Shown here: piece after piece, positions 35,459 through 43,552 of the stretch
How the letters are laid out: every line of letters begins with the position of its first letter
How positions within the stretch are numbered: position 1 is the first letter of the stretch
Position numbers and translations under genes: made by a program
Assembly (NCBI GenBank): GCA_965221545.1
Contig: OZ244901.1
Location: forward strand, 2,418,001 to 2,482,000
Origin: JAJEFO01 sp022819605
GTDB taxonomy: Bacteria; Pseudomonadota; Alphaproteobacteria; Rhodobacterales; Rhodobacteraceae
Length of the DNA: 64,000 nt
Reading direction: 5' to 3'
The notes under the pieces: model-generated
The model's input: the letters and a program-made list of their open reading frames with translations, nothing else
What the model was told of the DNA's origin: nothing
Databases searched by the model: none

Positions 35459-35480
35459 GGGGAAGGCCGAGGCCTTCCCC
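35459..35480 (-). promoter_or_regulatory. Intergenic hairpin between TRAP binding-protein and permease genes
   Basis: GGGGAAGGCC, two bases, GGCCTTCCCC: a perfect ten-base-pair stem located 14 bases after the binding-protein stop and 11 bases before the small permease start. It occupies the same place as the hairpins in the two ABC operons (6063-6089 and 19595-19620) but its sequence differs. It may set the high binding-protein to permease ratio. Confidence 0.65.
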
Positions 35481-35494
35481 GTCGTGGCTCTGCG

Positions 35495-36505
35495 TCAGTT
35501 CATGGTGCCAAGGCGTTCCGCGAAGTCCGCCATGATCTCATCTGCTGCCCCTGCCGGCATCTTGTCGCGCCATTCATTGAACACGACGGTCGAGGCTTCA
35601 CGCAGGGACGCGAGAAAGCCATCCCCCATGTCCGCCTCGGTCAGGATTGTTACCTCGGCATCCCGCATCCTGACATAGGACATGTCAACCCGGTCCTTGA
35701 TGGCTTCCCACGCCTCGTCTTCGGTCGCGCTGGCGACCTCGAGGATCGTGTTCTGAAGTTCGGGAGACAGGCTGTCGAATACATCGCGGTTCATATGGAA
35801 CATCTGGGTGCCCGCAACATAGTTGATGGCGTTGAAATGATCCATGTGCTCATAGAAACTCGACAGGACGCCACCCTCACCGGCGGTGAGCACGGAGTCG
35901 ATCGTACCGGTTGTGAGAGCCGGGATTATGTCGGCCCAGCTCAACTGGACCGCATTTGCGCCGGCGGCATTCAGCGCAACGGTACTTGTCTTGTCGTAGG
36001 TCCGGATCCTGATTTGCGCCAGTTCCGCCAGGTTCGTCACCGGCTGCCTGGCCCAGATTCCCACGGGCGGGAAAGGCACGGCCAGCACCAGCATCTGGTT
36101 GCCTCTTTCGAAGGCCGCCGCATACCATGGACGCGCCGCCTCGTAGAGAGCCCGGGACTCGTCGATGTTGCGTGCCAGGAACGGCATGGATACCAGAAGA
36201 AATATCGGATCGATTCCCGCAAACACACCGGTATAGGTGCTCGCGATCTGTGCGGCGCCATCCTCTACGACCTTCCAATGGTCCTTGGACTTGAAGCCAA
36301 GCGCCCCGCCATAGTGATTGGTGATGTCGATGGCGCCGCCCGTGGCTTCACGCAGCTTGTTGGCGAAGATTTCGTCATAGTAATGGCCTGAGGCCTTGGC
36401 GTATTCGTTCGGCATGTCCCATCGATGCATCTGCGCTGCAACCGGTGTCATCGCCGCGAAGGCCGCCACCGCCGTCCACGCCAGTGTTGTCAGTGCTTTT
36501 TTCAT
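35495..36505 (-). CDS. dctP: TRAP transporter solute-binding protein (DctP family)
   Basis: The protein has 336 residues. A signal peptide (MKKALTTLAWTAVAAFAAM, ending PVAAQ) is followed by the DctP fold. PFPPVGIWARQPVTNLAELA and IRIRTYDKTSTVALNAAGAN include the conserved region where a buried arginine (R in IRIRTYD) binds the carboxylate of the substrate. This points to an organic anion or amino-acid-like acid. The open frame extends upstream, but the signal peptide fixes the start. It is the first gene of the TRAP operon and probably serves the amide-degrading genes to its right. Confidence 0.92.
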   Translation of the reverse strand: MKKALTTLAWTAVAAFAAMTPVAAQMHRWDMPNEYAKASGHYYDEIFANKLREATGGAIDITNHYGGALGFKSKDHWKVVEDGAAQIASTYTGVFAGIDPIFLLVSMPFLARNIDESRALYEAARPWYAAAFERGNQMLVLAVPFPPVGIWARQPVTNLAELAQIRIRTYDKTSTVALNAAGANAVQLSWADIIPALTTGTIDSVLTAGEGGVLSSFYEHMDHFNAINYVAGTQMFHMNRDVFDSLSPELQNTILEVASATEDEAWEAIKDRVDMSYVRMRDAEVTILTEADMGDGFLASLREASTVVFNEWRDKMPAGAADEIMADFAERLGTMN

Positions 36506-37373
36506 GTGCCGGTTCCCCCTTTCTGAATGGGTTGGGGCCTCTTCGCTCGCGTCATCATGCTGTTCTGCTAAGGCCATTCCACTCCGTTCACGTCCTTGTC
36601 GTGTCCATTCCCATCGATTCGCGGCTGGCACAGTGGATTCCGGTTTCTTGGCTGCAGGGCCTCGAAGCCGACCGCGCCTGCCACAGGCATTCGCCCGGTC
36701 AGGACACCCATCCCGACCTTAACCCGCGCCAGGTCGGCGAGTTGCACCCGTCCGACCGCTCGTTGAACTGAACCGACCGCAGACCAGCGCAATCCTGGCC
36801 CGGGCCGGTGACCGCGGCCCGAGGTCCCCACTCCATGAGAACACCGCCCGCGTCGCCGCCGGTTCTGGCGCTGCATGAGTACTTGTTAGTGCCGGACCCG
36901 GATCGATTATCATCCGGAATCGCAGTCGGGGACCGAACCGTCGGTGCTTCGGATCGGTAGCTTTCTCCAGACTCGACGCACCGAATGTCAAAGGCGGGAA
37001 TTGCGGGGTGTGCAACGGAACACGGCTTCCGGTCGCACCTGCGAGGGCGAATGCAAGAGATCGTCACCGCAGGCGAGAACGACAAGGGTCCCACGGCGGT
37101 ATGGTCATGCAGGAATTTCCTCCTGCGTGAGGAGAATCGCCGTGGTTTCGATGGCAAATGGGCACTCTTCCGGCCCGGGATCAAGAGTGAATCCGGTGGA
37201 GCACGGTCACCTGGCCGGACGTTCGCTGCGCGCCGAGGAACATCCAGGAAGGATTGCTCCCGAACCGGGGCCGCTCTCAATCTTGGGAAAGTGAGCAATT
37301 TTGCTGGCGCTGTTCCAGGATCGCGGTGCTCCACGACATTTGGCATGTCCGCCATCAATGAAACGTAGAGCAG
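36506..37373. other. Upstream region of the TRAP operon without recognisable genes
   Basis: About 870 bases. The part next to the binding-protein gene must hold the TRAP promoter. Open frames on both strands are rich in arginine and proline and show no family motif. I find no clear palindrome or hairpin in it. Confidence 0.5.
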
Positions 37374-37730
37374 TCAGGCAGAGTAGTACGAAATTACCTT
37401 GACGACCTTGCCATTCGCGTCGAACTCAAAGTACTCCGCTGTCTGTCCTCCCCGAGCGTTGTCGTAATGTAGAGCAATTCCGTGAGCGCCCAGCAGCACC
37501 TCGCGCAAGGCAAATTGCAGGGCGGGGTTCTTCCTCAGGCCTGTTTGTACATAAGACCTTAGCGTTGCGCGATCACGGATCACGCCGTCGGACCCGGGGA
37601 AGCGCTCCAAGACCAGCGGAGAGCAATAGTGCAGCGTTTCGGCGCAATGCGAGATGATCCGTTCCAGATCATGCGTGCTCCACGCCTCACCCCATTCCGT
37701 GGCAAACTCCGTTGCCCTGCGAAGATCCAT
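37374..37730 (-). CDS. SnoaL/NTF2-like small protein
   Basis: The protein has 118 residues. EFATEWGEAWSTHDLERIIS is the N-terminal helix typical of SnoaL-like proteins (W-x-x-A-W-x-x-x-D-x-x-x-I/L). LREVLLGAHGIALHYDNARG and AEYFEFDANGKVVKVISYYS complete the cone-shaped fold. Some members are isomerases or hydrolases, many only bind ligands. The start MDLRRATEFATEW was chosen because the upstream extension has no similarity. It is transcribed away from the amide-degrading genes and stands alone. Confidence 0.82.
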   Translation of the reverse strand: MDLRRATEFATEWGEAWSTHDLERIISHCAETLHYCSPLVLERFPGSDGVIRDRATLRSYVQTGLRKNPALQFALREVLLGAHGIALHYDNARGGQTAEYFEFDANGKVVKVISYYSA

Positions 37731-38306
37731 GTCTGCGTCTTGCCCTGATTTGCTGCATGACAACATTTGAACGACGAGTTGCGGGCGATGGTCAAAAGTG
37801 ATGGGCACTGCGATTCCAGGACCGCGCCATTCGTATTATCCACACCGAGGCAGATCTCAAAATCGTCCGCTCCCGGACCTTCCGATGGGCTTGCGCTCGA
37901 TCACGGTGCCAGCGGCATCATGGTGATCCGCATCAATGCATCCTGTCCTTTTGGATCAAGTCGAAGGCCAAGCATATCATATTGGAGTACCATGCCTGCT
38001 TCATCTTCTACCCAGCGGCGGCCCTTGCACCGGCTCAAGATCGGTTGGATCCCGATCAACGGTGGGCGGCGGGCACGCGGAGATCACGGGCTCAGCAGTC
38101 GGGCCCGCAGATGATGAACGAAATCGCCAGAGGGACGGGATGCACTGGCCTGAAATACACTTGGCGCTTGCGGCACGTGGCTGCCACCGTCCACCGACGC
38201 ACCCGAATGCGCACGATATCGGGAGCGTCCCGCTGAAGCTGCCGGTCCGCGAATGTCCCGCAGCCAGATGCGGCGACAGAACATTCTGGAAAGCGAAAAA
38301 ACGAAA

Positions 38307-38618
38307 ATGTACATTCGGACATCTCACTGGCGCTGCAAGGCTCAGTACGCGGAGGAATCCGTCGAACTCTTCGAGGACCTGGTCTTCAGGACCATGGAGA
38401 ACGAACCAGATTGCCTCGCCATGCAGTTGATGGGGGAAGGCGAATCACGCATTGCAGTGACCGTGTTTTCGTCCGAGAGTGCCTACCGCGCGTGGAAACG
38501 GCGCACGGCCCATATCCAGGGCATCACGGACGCCTTCGCGCACATGTATATCGACGGTGAACCCCCGCGTCCGTTCGACTATCCGATACTGGCGTCACGA
38601 ATATTCCAGCGGCGCTGA
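38307..38618 (+). CDS. Small ABM-like (dimeric alpha-beta barrel) protein
   Basis: The protein has 103 residues. MYIRTSHWRCKAQYAEESVE, MENEPDCLAMQLM and TVFSSESAYRAWKRRTAH resemble the antibiotic-biosynthesis-monooxygenase/DUF1330-like small fold, in which strand, helix, strand and W-x-x-H occur in this order. I rate the fold likely and the function open. It ends 23 bases before the regulator gene in the same direction, so it may be co-transcribed with it. Confidence 0.6.
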   Translation: MYIRTSHWRCKAQYAEESVELFEDLVFRTMENEPDCLAMQLMGEGESRIAVTVFSSESAYRAWKRRTAHIQGITDAFAHMYIDGEPPRPFDYPILASRIFQRR

Positions 38619-38641
38619 CATGACGACAGGAAAGCAGTTCA

Positions 38642-39682
38642 TTGCTGAAGCATGACGAAAAGGACCAACCTGTCCGCGTCGGGTTCTTCCTCGACGAACG
38701 CTTCTCGCTTGTACCCTTCGTGTCCTTTGTCGAGGTGATGCGCATCGCAAACCGCGTCGCGGACCGAAAACTGTTCGAATGGACGCTTCTCTCAATGGAC
38801 GGCGAGCCGGTGACGTCGAACAGCGAGATGGAATTCAAGACTGATCTGTCGATTCAGGACTGCAGCACCCTGACCAATGTCATCCTCGTCACGGGAAACG
38901 ACCCTCAATACGACGTACCCGATGCGCTGGCGAACTGGCTTCGTCGGCTCAGCAGAGGCGGCAGCGTAGTGACCGCGCTAGGGTCAGCGAGCCTGATCCT
39001 GGCCAAGCTCGGCATGCTCGACGGCCGGCGTGCCACCATTCACTGGGAGTATCTCGACACGCTGCGCGAACTGTTCCCCAGGATCAATATCTGCAGCACA
39101 TTGTTTGAAATCGATCGCGAGATCATCACTTGTGCAGGCGGTGCCGCAGTCGTCGACCTCGCCCTGCATCTGGTATTTTCGCATTTCGGCGCGTCGACGG
39201 CCATTGCGGTTTCGGACCAGTACATTCTCGACAAGGTTCGTCCGTCCATCAGCCCGCAACCCGTGGGTTCAAGGTATCCGCGCGTGGCGAATTCAGCGCT
39301 TGCCGAAGCGATCGACGTGATGGAGTCCAACCTTGAAGAACCGGTGCCGCTAAGCGACCTGACCGATTCCATCGGTGTTTCCGGCAAGCAGATGCAGCGG
39401 CTGTTCAGAACATATCTCAATACCTCGCCCACCCAATACTACGTCCGTGCACGCCTGGAGCTGGCCCGCAGGCTTCTCATCCAGTCGGACATGAGCATTA
39501 CGGAGGTCGCGATCGCCTCGGGATTCGGATCGCTCGCCCATTTCTCACGGTCCTACCGCAGCGAGTTCGGGATGCCGCCCACCCGACATAGGCGTCAGTG
39601 CCGCCTGGAATGCGGCACCGTATCGCATACCCATGTCCACAAGATCGACGACGACGGCGAACGTCATGCAACAATGAACTAG
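38642..39682 (+). CDS. GlxA-family AraC-type transcriptional regulator
   Basis: The protein has 346 residues, TTG start with AGGAAAG upstream. Residues about 10-200 form the DJ-1/PfpI-like (GATase1) domain: VGFFLDERFSLVPFVSFVEV, VTALGSASLILAKLGMLDGR. The nucleophile cysteine of active enzymes is absent, as usual in these regulators. Residues about 215-330 are the AraC helix-turn-helix pair (PLSDLTDSIGVSGKQMQRLF, EVAIASGFGSLAHFSRSY). Known members such as GbdR, SouR and CdhR activate breakdown of glycine betaine, sarcosine and carnitine. By position this protein should activate the amide-degrading operon that starts 37 bases downstream. Confidence 0.9.
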   Translation: MLKHDEKDQPVRVGFFLDERFSLVPFVSFVEVMRIANRVADRKLFEWTLLSMDGEPVTSNSEMEFKTDLSIQDCSTLTNVILVTGNDPQYDVPDALANWLRRLSRGGSVVTALGSASLILAKLGMLDGRRATIHWEYLDTLRELFPRINICSTLFEIDREIITCAGGAAVVDLALHLVFSHFGASTAIAVSDQYILDKVRPSISPQPVGSRYPRVANSALAEAIDVMESNLEEPVPLSDLTDSIGVSGKQMQRLFRTYLNTSPTQYYVRARLELARRLLIQSDMSITEVAIASGFGSLAHFSRSYRSEFGMPPTRHRRQCRLECGTVSHTHVHKIDDDGERHATMN

Positions 39683-39718
39683 CGGCCCCCCGGGCCCGCC
39701 GATTGCCGGAGCAAGCTC

Positions 39719-40045
39719 ATGTATCGTTACTGGGAAGAGGCCGCCATCTACCCTGTTGATCCTCTCCGCATCGATCTTGCAAGGGAATTTCGCGCCAGGA
39801 TTCGGGGGCCACATAGCGAGGAACTCCGGAATCTCCTGCACCGGATGAGGGCGACCCCAATTCGCGGCAAGTATGTCCTCGTCGTGGTCGAACCGTTCCG
39901 GTCGTGGCGAATTGGCCGCATCGGTGAACGCAATCGGCCGATCGAAGCGATTGACGATCGCATATTCGATAGCCTCGACGCAGCGGAATGGGCCGTGTTC
40001 GAACTGCGGTGGCGGGACCTGACCGGAACGGAACTGGAATTGTAG
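39719..40045 (+). CDS. N,N-dimethylformamidase small-subunit-like protein
   Basis: The protein has 108 residues, somewhat shorter than the known DMFase alpha subunit (about 130). It ends one base before the start of the large-subunit homologue, the position expected of dmfA1. Features are a basic HRMRATPIRGKYVLVVVEPF in the middle and a C-terminal FDSLDAAEWAVFELRWRDLT. Identification rests mainly on position and size, because this subunit is poorly conserved. In the characterised enzyme it contacts the large subunit without holding the metal. Confidence 0.65.
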   Translation: MYRYWEEAAIYPVDPLRIDLAREFRARIRGPHSEELRNLLHRMRATPIRGKYVLVVVEPFRSWRIGRIGERNRPIEAIDDRIFDSLDAAEWAVFELRWRDLTGTELEL

Positions 40046-40046
40046 C

Positions 40047-42290
40047 ATGAATGCCTTCGCGTCCGGAATTCGCATGCTCGGCTACTGTGACGACTGGCAC
40101 GCTTCCCCGGGGTCCACGATCGCGTTCAAGGTCAGCTGCGACGGCATCGACAGTTACAAGGCCCGGATCGGACGGGTGATCTGCGCAGACCTCGATCCCC
40201 TCGGTCCCGGTTTCCGCATTGACCCTGTCGCGCGCATTCGGCCTGACCCGATAAAGGGCCGGTTCCAACCCGCCTTTCCGGGTTCCTTTGCCAGGATCGA
40301 TGATCCGGACCGCCTGTCCTCCCAAAGACGATTCTCGGTTGCCGCACTTGTCTGGCCGACACGTCCCGGACGGGGAGAGCAGACGATCCTGAGCCACTGG
40401 GACGGCGCGGCAGAGCGGGGGTGGCAATTGGGGCTGGACGCGGACGGAACGCTGGCGCTCACGATCGGCGGATGCGGAAGGGTCAGCAGCGGCGTGCCAT
40501 TGCTGTACAGGCATTGGTACCTGGTAATGGCGTCCATGGATTTCGATTTGGGAACGGCAATGGTTGGCCAGATTGCGACGCGGGCGATTCCGGGAATCCC
40601 CCGAACCGCAACGGCATCAATGGAGATGGGGGAAGGCGTGTCGGCACCCGGTTCCGGAATCCCCTTTCTCATCGCCGCAACCAGTACCGGTTCGGCCAGC
40701 CCCGCTGCAGCCGGCGCCTGCCGGTTCTTCGACGGAAAGATCGAGCGGCCGACTGTTTTCGGCACCGTCCTGGAGCTTGAAGAAGCCGAAGCCCTTCTTC
40801 GTTCACCCGGAGGTTCTCCGGTCCGGTCAGGGATTCTGGCTAGCTGGGATTTCTCCAGACAGATGGCATCCGACCGGATCGAGGACGTTTCCGGAAATGC
40901 GGTCCATGGCCGCACGATAAACGTGCCGACACGGGCGATGACAGGATGCAGCTGGGATTCATCGGTCTTGAGCTGGAAGGCCGCGCCGGAACTGTACGCC
41001 GCCATTCACTTCCATTCGGACGACATCTACGATTGTGGCTGGGAGACCGACTTCACCTGGAAAGTGCCGGTTGACTGCCGGAGCGGATACTACGCCGCCA
41101 TCCTGGAGGCGGATGGCGGCGACAGGGACTATATCCCTTTCTTCGTGCGTCCGCGTGCCGGCGAACGGACCGCGGACGTGGCGGTGATCGCCTGCACTGC
41201 AACCTATCTCGCCTACGCAAATACCCATGTGAAGGTCGACATGGTCGGCTCCGAGGTGATGGCGGAAAGCGTCAACCAGCTCAGCCAGCACGAACTTCAC
41301 CTCCATGAGCATCGCGAACTGGGTCATTCGACCTATGACCATCACCTGGATGGAAGCGGTGTCTGTTACAGCAGCCGCCTGCGACCCATGCTGACCATGC
41401 GTCCGGGGCCCTACACGTTCAACTACATCAACGATACGCACTTGCTGGCTTGGCTCGAGCACATCGGCCAGCCATACGACGTCATCACGGATGAGGACAT
41501 TCATGCACGAGGCGTCGACGCGATCTCGGATTACAGGGCGATCATTACGCTGTCCCATCCCGAATACACGTCCACGAACATGTGGGACGCCTTCGACAGC
41601 TATCAGCAGAATGGCGGTCGACATCTCTATCTCGGCGGAAATGGCTTCTACTGGCGCGTCGCCTTCCATGACGGCTTCCCGGGCATTCTGGAATGCCGCA
41701 AGGGTGCAACGGGAGTGCGGGCCTGGGAGGGTGAACCCGGCGAGGATCACATGCTCTTTACAGGCGAGCCCGGAGGTCTCTGGCGCTCCAGCGGCCGGGC
41801 ACCGCAAAGGCTGGTCGGTGTAGGGTATTCATCGACCATGTTCGCCCGGTCGACATACTATCGGCGGACAGCGGCGAGCCATGATCCGGAGTTCGCCTTC
41901 ATTTTCGACGGAATCGGGCCGGAGGAGGTTATCGGAGACTTCGGCCGCCGGGGTGGCGGTGCGGCGGGAATCGAGATCGATCGCTGGGACCCCGATCTTG
42001 GTTCTCCACCCAACAGCGTCGTCCTCGCAACATCCGAGAACGTCGGAATCGACGGCATCCTGAGCTGCGAAGAATACCCGATCGCAACCCGCGGAACCGA
42101 CGGTTCCCAGCATGGTTTCGTCCGCGCCGACCTGGTGTATTTCGAAACGCCCGGCGGTGGTGCCGTATTTTCAGCGGGATCGATCACATGGATCACGTCC
42201 CTCGCCCATGACGGCTTCGACAACAATGTCGCGCGGATCACCGGCAATGTCCTGCAGCGTTTCCTGAGGCCGCATGAGGAGGATGAATGA
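40047..42290 (+). CDS. N,N-dimethylformamidase large-subunit-like amidohydrolase
   Basis: The protein has 747 residues; known DMFase large subunits have about 760. Residues about 95-270 form a concanavalin/LamG-like domain (RFSVAALVWPTRPGRGEQTI). Residues about 300-740 are the DMFA2-type catalytic half, with CTATYLAYAN, HSTYDHHLDG, SHPEYTSTNMWDAF and LGGNGFYWRVAFHDG. The characterised enzyme has a mononuclear iron bound by two tyrosines and a glutamate. By spacing I suggest Tyr390, Tyr430 and Glu506, but cannot confirm. DMFase splits dimethylformamide into dimethylamine and formate. Many homologues exist with unknown amide substrates, and the neighbours here point to a larger amide. Overlaps the next gene by four bases. 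Confidence 0.87.
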   Translation: MNAFASGIRMLGYCDDWHASPGSTIAFKVSCDGIDSYKARIGRVICADLDPLGPGFRIDPVARIRPDPIKGRFQPAFPGSFARIDDPDRLSSQRRFSVAALVWPTRPGRGEQTILSHWDGAAERGWQLGLDADGTLALTIGGCGRVSSGVPLLYRHWYLVMASMDFDLGTAMVGQIATRAIPGIPRTATASMEMGEGVSAPGSGIPFLIAATSTGSASPAAAGACRFFDGKIERPTVFGTVLELEEAEALLRSPGGSPVRSGILASWDFSRQMASDRIEDVSGNAVHGRTINVPTRAMTGCSWDSSVLSWKAAPELYAAIHFHSDDIYDCGWETDFTWKVPVDCRSGYYAAILEADGGDRDYIPFFVRPRAGERTADVAVIACTATYLAYANTHVKVDMVGSEVMAESVNQLSQHELHLHEHRELGHSTYDHHLDGSGVCYSSRLRPMLTMRPGPYTFNYINDTHLLAWLEHIGQPYDVITDEDIHARGVDAISDYRAIITLSHPEYTSTNMWDAFDSYQQNGGRHLYLGGNGFYWRVAFHDGFPGILECRKGATGVRAWEGEPGEDHMLFTGEPGGLWRSSGRAPQRLVGVGYSSTMFARSTYYRRTAASHDPEFAFIFDGIGPEEVIGDFGRRGGGAAGIEIDRWDPDLGSPPNSVVLATSENVGIDGILSCEEYPIATRGTDGSQHGFVRADLVYFETPGGGAVFSAGSITWITSLAHDGFDNNVARITGNVLQRFLRPHEEDE

Positions 42291-43483
42291 TGGTTGCCCG
42301 TTACTTTTCGATCGAGGAATACCAGCTGAGATGGTCCCGCGTCGAAGACGAGATGAGGCGTCGCGGCATCAAGTGCGCCGTGGTCTGGGGCAAGACCAGC
42401 GCGTCCTTCGACCGTGCCGGAGACATCATCTACCTGACCAATTATTTCTCCCACACCACCGGGCAGGGCGTCGACATCAGCTCGCACCGGGCGCGGACGT
42501 TCTGCGCCGTGCTGCTGCAGCCCGGCGAGACGCCGGAACTGCATGTCGACGATCCCGAACTGCGCCCCGAGCTCGTGGCGACCGATCGCATACGCAATCA
42601 CCCCGACCCGGTTGCCAGCATCATCATGGCGCTGGAGGACCGCAAGGTCACAGACCCGATTGCCTTCTCGGGATCGGATTTCTTTCCGGTCGCGCAATGG
42701 GAGCGTCTCGTGGTTGCAAACCCGCAATTCACCTGGCGGGTCGTGGACGATCTCGTGCGTTCCGTGCGATTCATCAAGACCGACCGGGAACTGGACTGCT
42801 TCCGGGAAGGTGCGGCCATCGTCAATCCCGCCATGGACATCCTCATGGAACGGCTGATTGCCGGGGTCAGCGAAGCCGAAGCCGCCGGGCTGGCGGCCGC
42901 CGAGCTTCTGCGCAGAGGCGGGACCTACCACAAGATCGTCTGTACCCACGGGAAACTGACCGCATACACCTGCAGCGATCCCTTCACCGGATATTCCACC
43001 CTGGTTCCGGGGCATGGCGACCTCGTACGCGCTTTCATCATCGGACCGATCCTGCAGGGATACTACTTCGACCCTGGCCGGACCGCGGTTGTCGGCAACC
43101 GGCCCGACCGCGAACAACGGGCGCTGATCGAGGGCTGCGCAGCCGTTGTCGAATCGCTGTGCGAGGCCGTGCGCCCCGGGCGTTCGTACAAGGAGATTGC
43201 GGAGCACGGCGACCGGCTCGTGGCTGAAATCGGCTCAGACGGCGGCGGCGCTTCTGCACAATACCCGTTCTATGGACACCCGAACGGACTTTATTTCGAG
43301 ACGCCCCCCTACCTGAGCACCGTCCATGATCATCTGGATGCCGTGATCGAAACGAATACCGTCCTTGGCGTCGAGGCGTTCATCGCGAAGGATGGCATCG
43401 GGACTGCAGGCTTCGAACAGAACGTGATCGTCAACAAGGACGGGATCGAACTCCTGACCACAACGCCGATGATTCCGTTCTGA
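42287..43483 (+). CDS. M24-family (creatinase/Xaa-Pro peptidase-like) protein
   Basis: The protein has 398 residues, close to creatinase (about 400). It has a creatinase-type N-terminal domain and a pita-bread domain from about residue 170. In metal-dependent M24 enzymes the first ligand sits in a D-x-G segment before the second aspartate; here the region reads AFIIGPILQGYYFDPGRTAV, so the first aspartate is missing while one in FDPGRT remains. GHPNGLYFETPPYL, GVEAF and GFEQN keep the histidine and both glutamates. Creatinase itself lacks metal and has a similar region. It may therefore be a metal-free hydrolase. A GGAGGA ribosome site precedes the start. Confidence 0.85.
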   Translation: MMVARYFSIEEYQLRWSRVEDEMRRRGIKCAVVWGKTSASFDRAGDIIYLTNYFSHTTGQGVDISSHRARTFCAVLLQPGETPELHVDDPELRPELVATDRIRNHPDPVASIIMALEDRKVTDPIAFSGSDFFPVAQWERLVVANPQFTWRVVDDLVRSVRFIKTDRELDCFREGAAIVNPAMDILMERLIAGVSEAEAAGLAAAELLRRGGTYHKIVCTHGKLTAYTCSDPFTGYSTLVPGHGDLVRAFIIGPILQGYYFDPGRTAVVGNRPDREQRALIEGCAAVVESLCEAVRPGRSYKEIAEHGDRLVAEIGSDGGGASAQYPFYGHPNGLYFETPPYLSTVHDHLDAVIETNTVLGVEAFIAKDGIGTAGFEQNVIVNKDGIELLTTTPMIPF

Positions 43484-43552
43484 CCGCCCCGGACGCACCG
43501 GCCGTTCCGATCGCGGCTCCCGCGACGTTCCCGGATGCATTCCGGTCGACCG

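Noticed and set aside
41858..43207. Minus-strand frame of 449 codons
   Set aside because: Antisense to the DMFase-like and M24 genes.
43484..43552. Possible bidirectional terminator between convergent M24 and hyuB genes
   Set aside because: G/C-rich partial symmetry is present but no clean stem or T-run.
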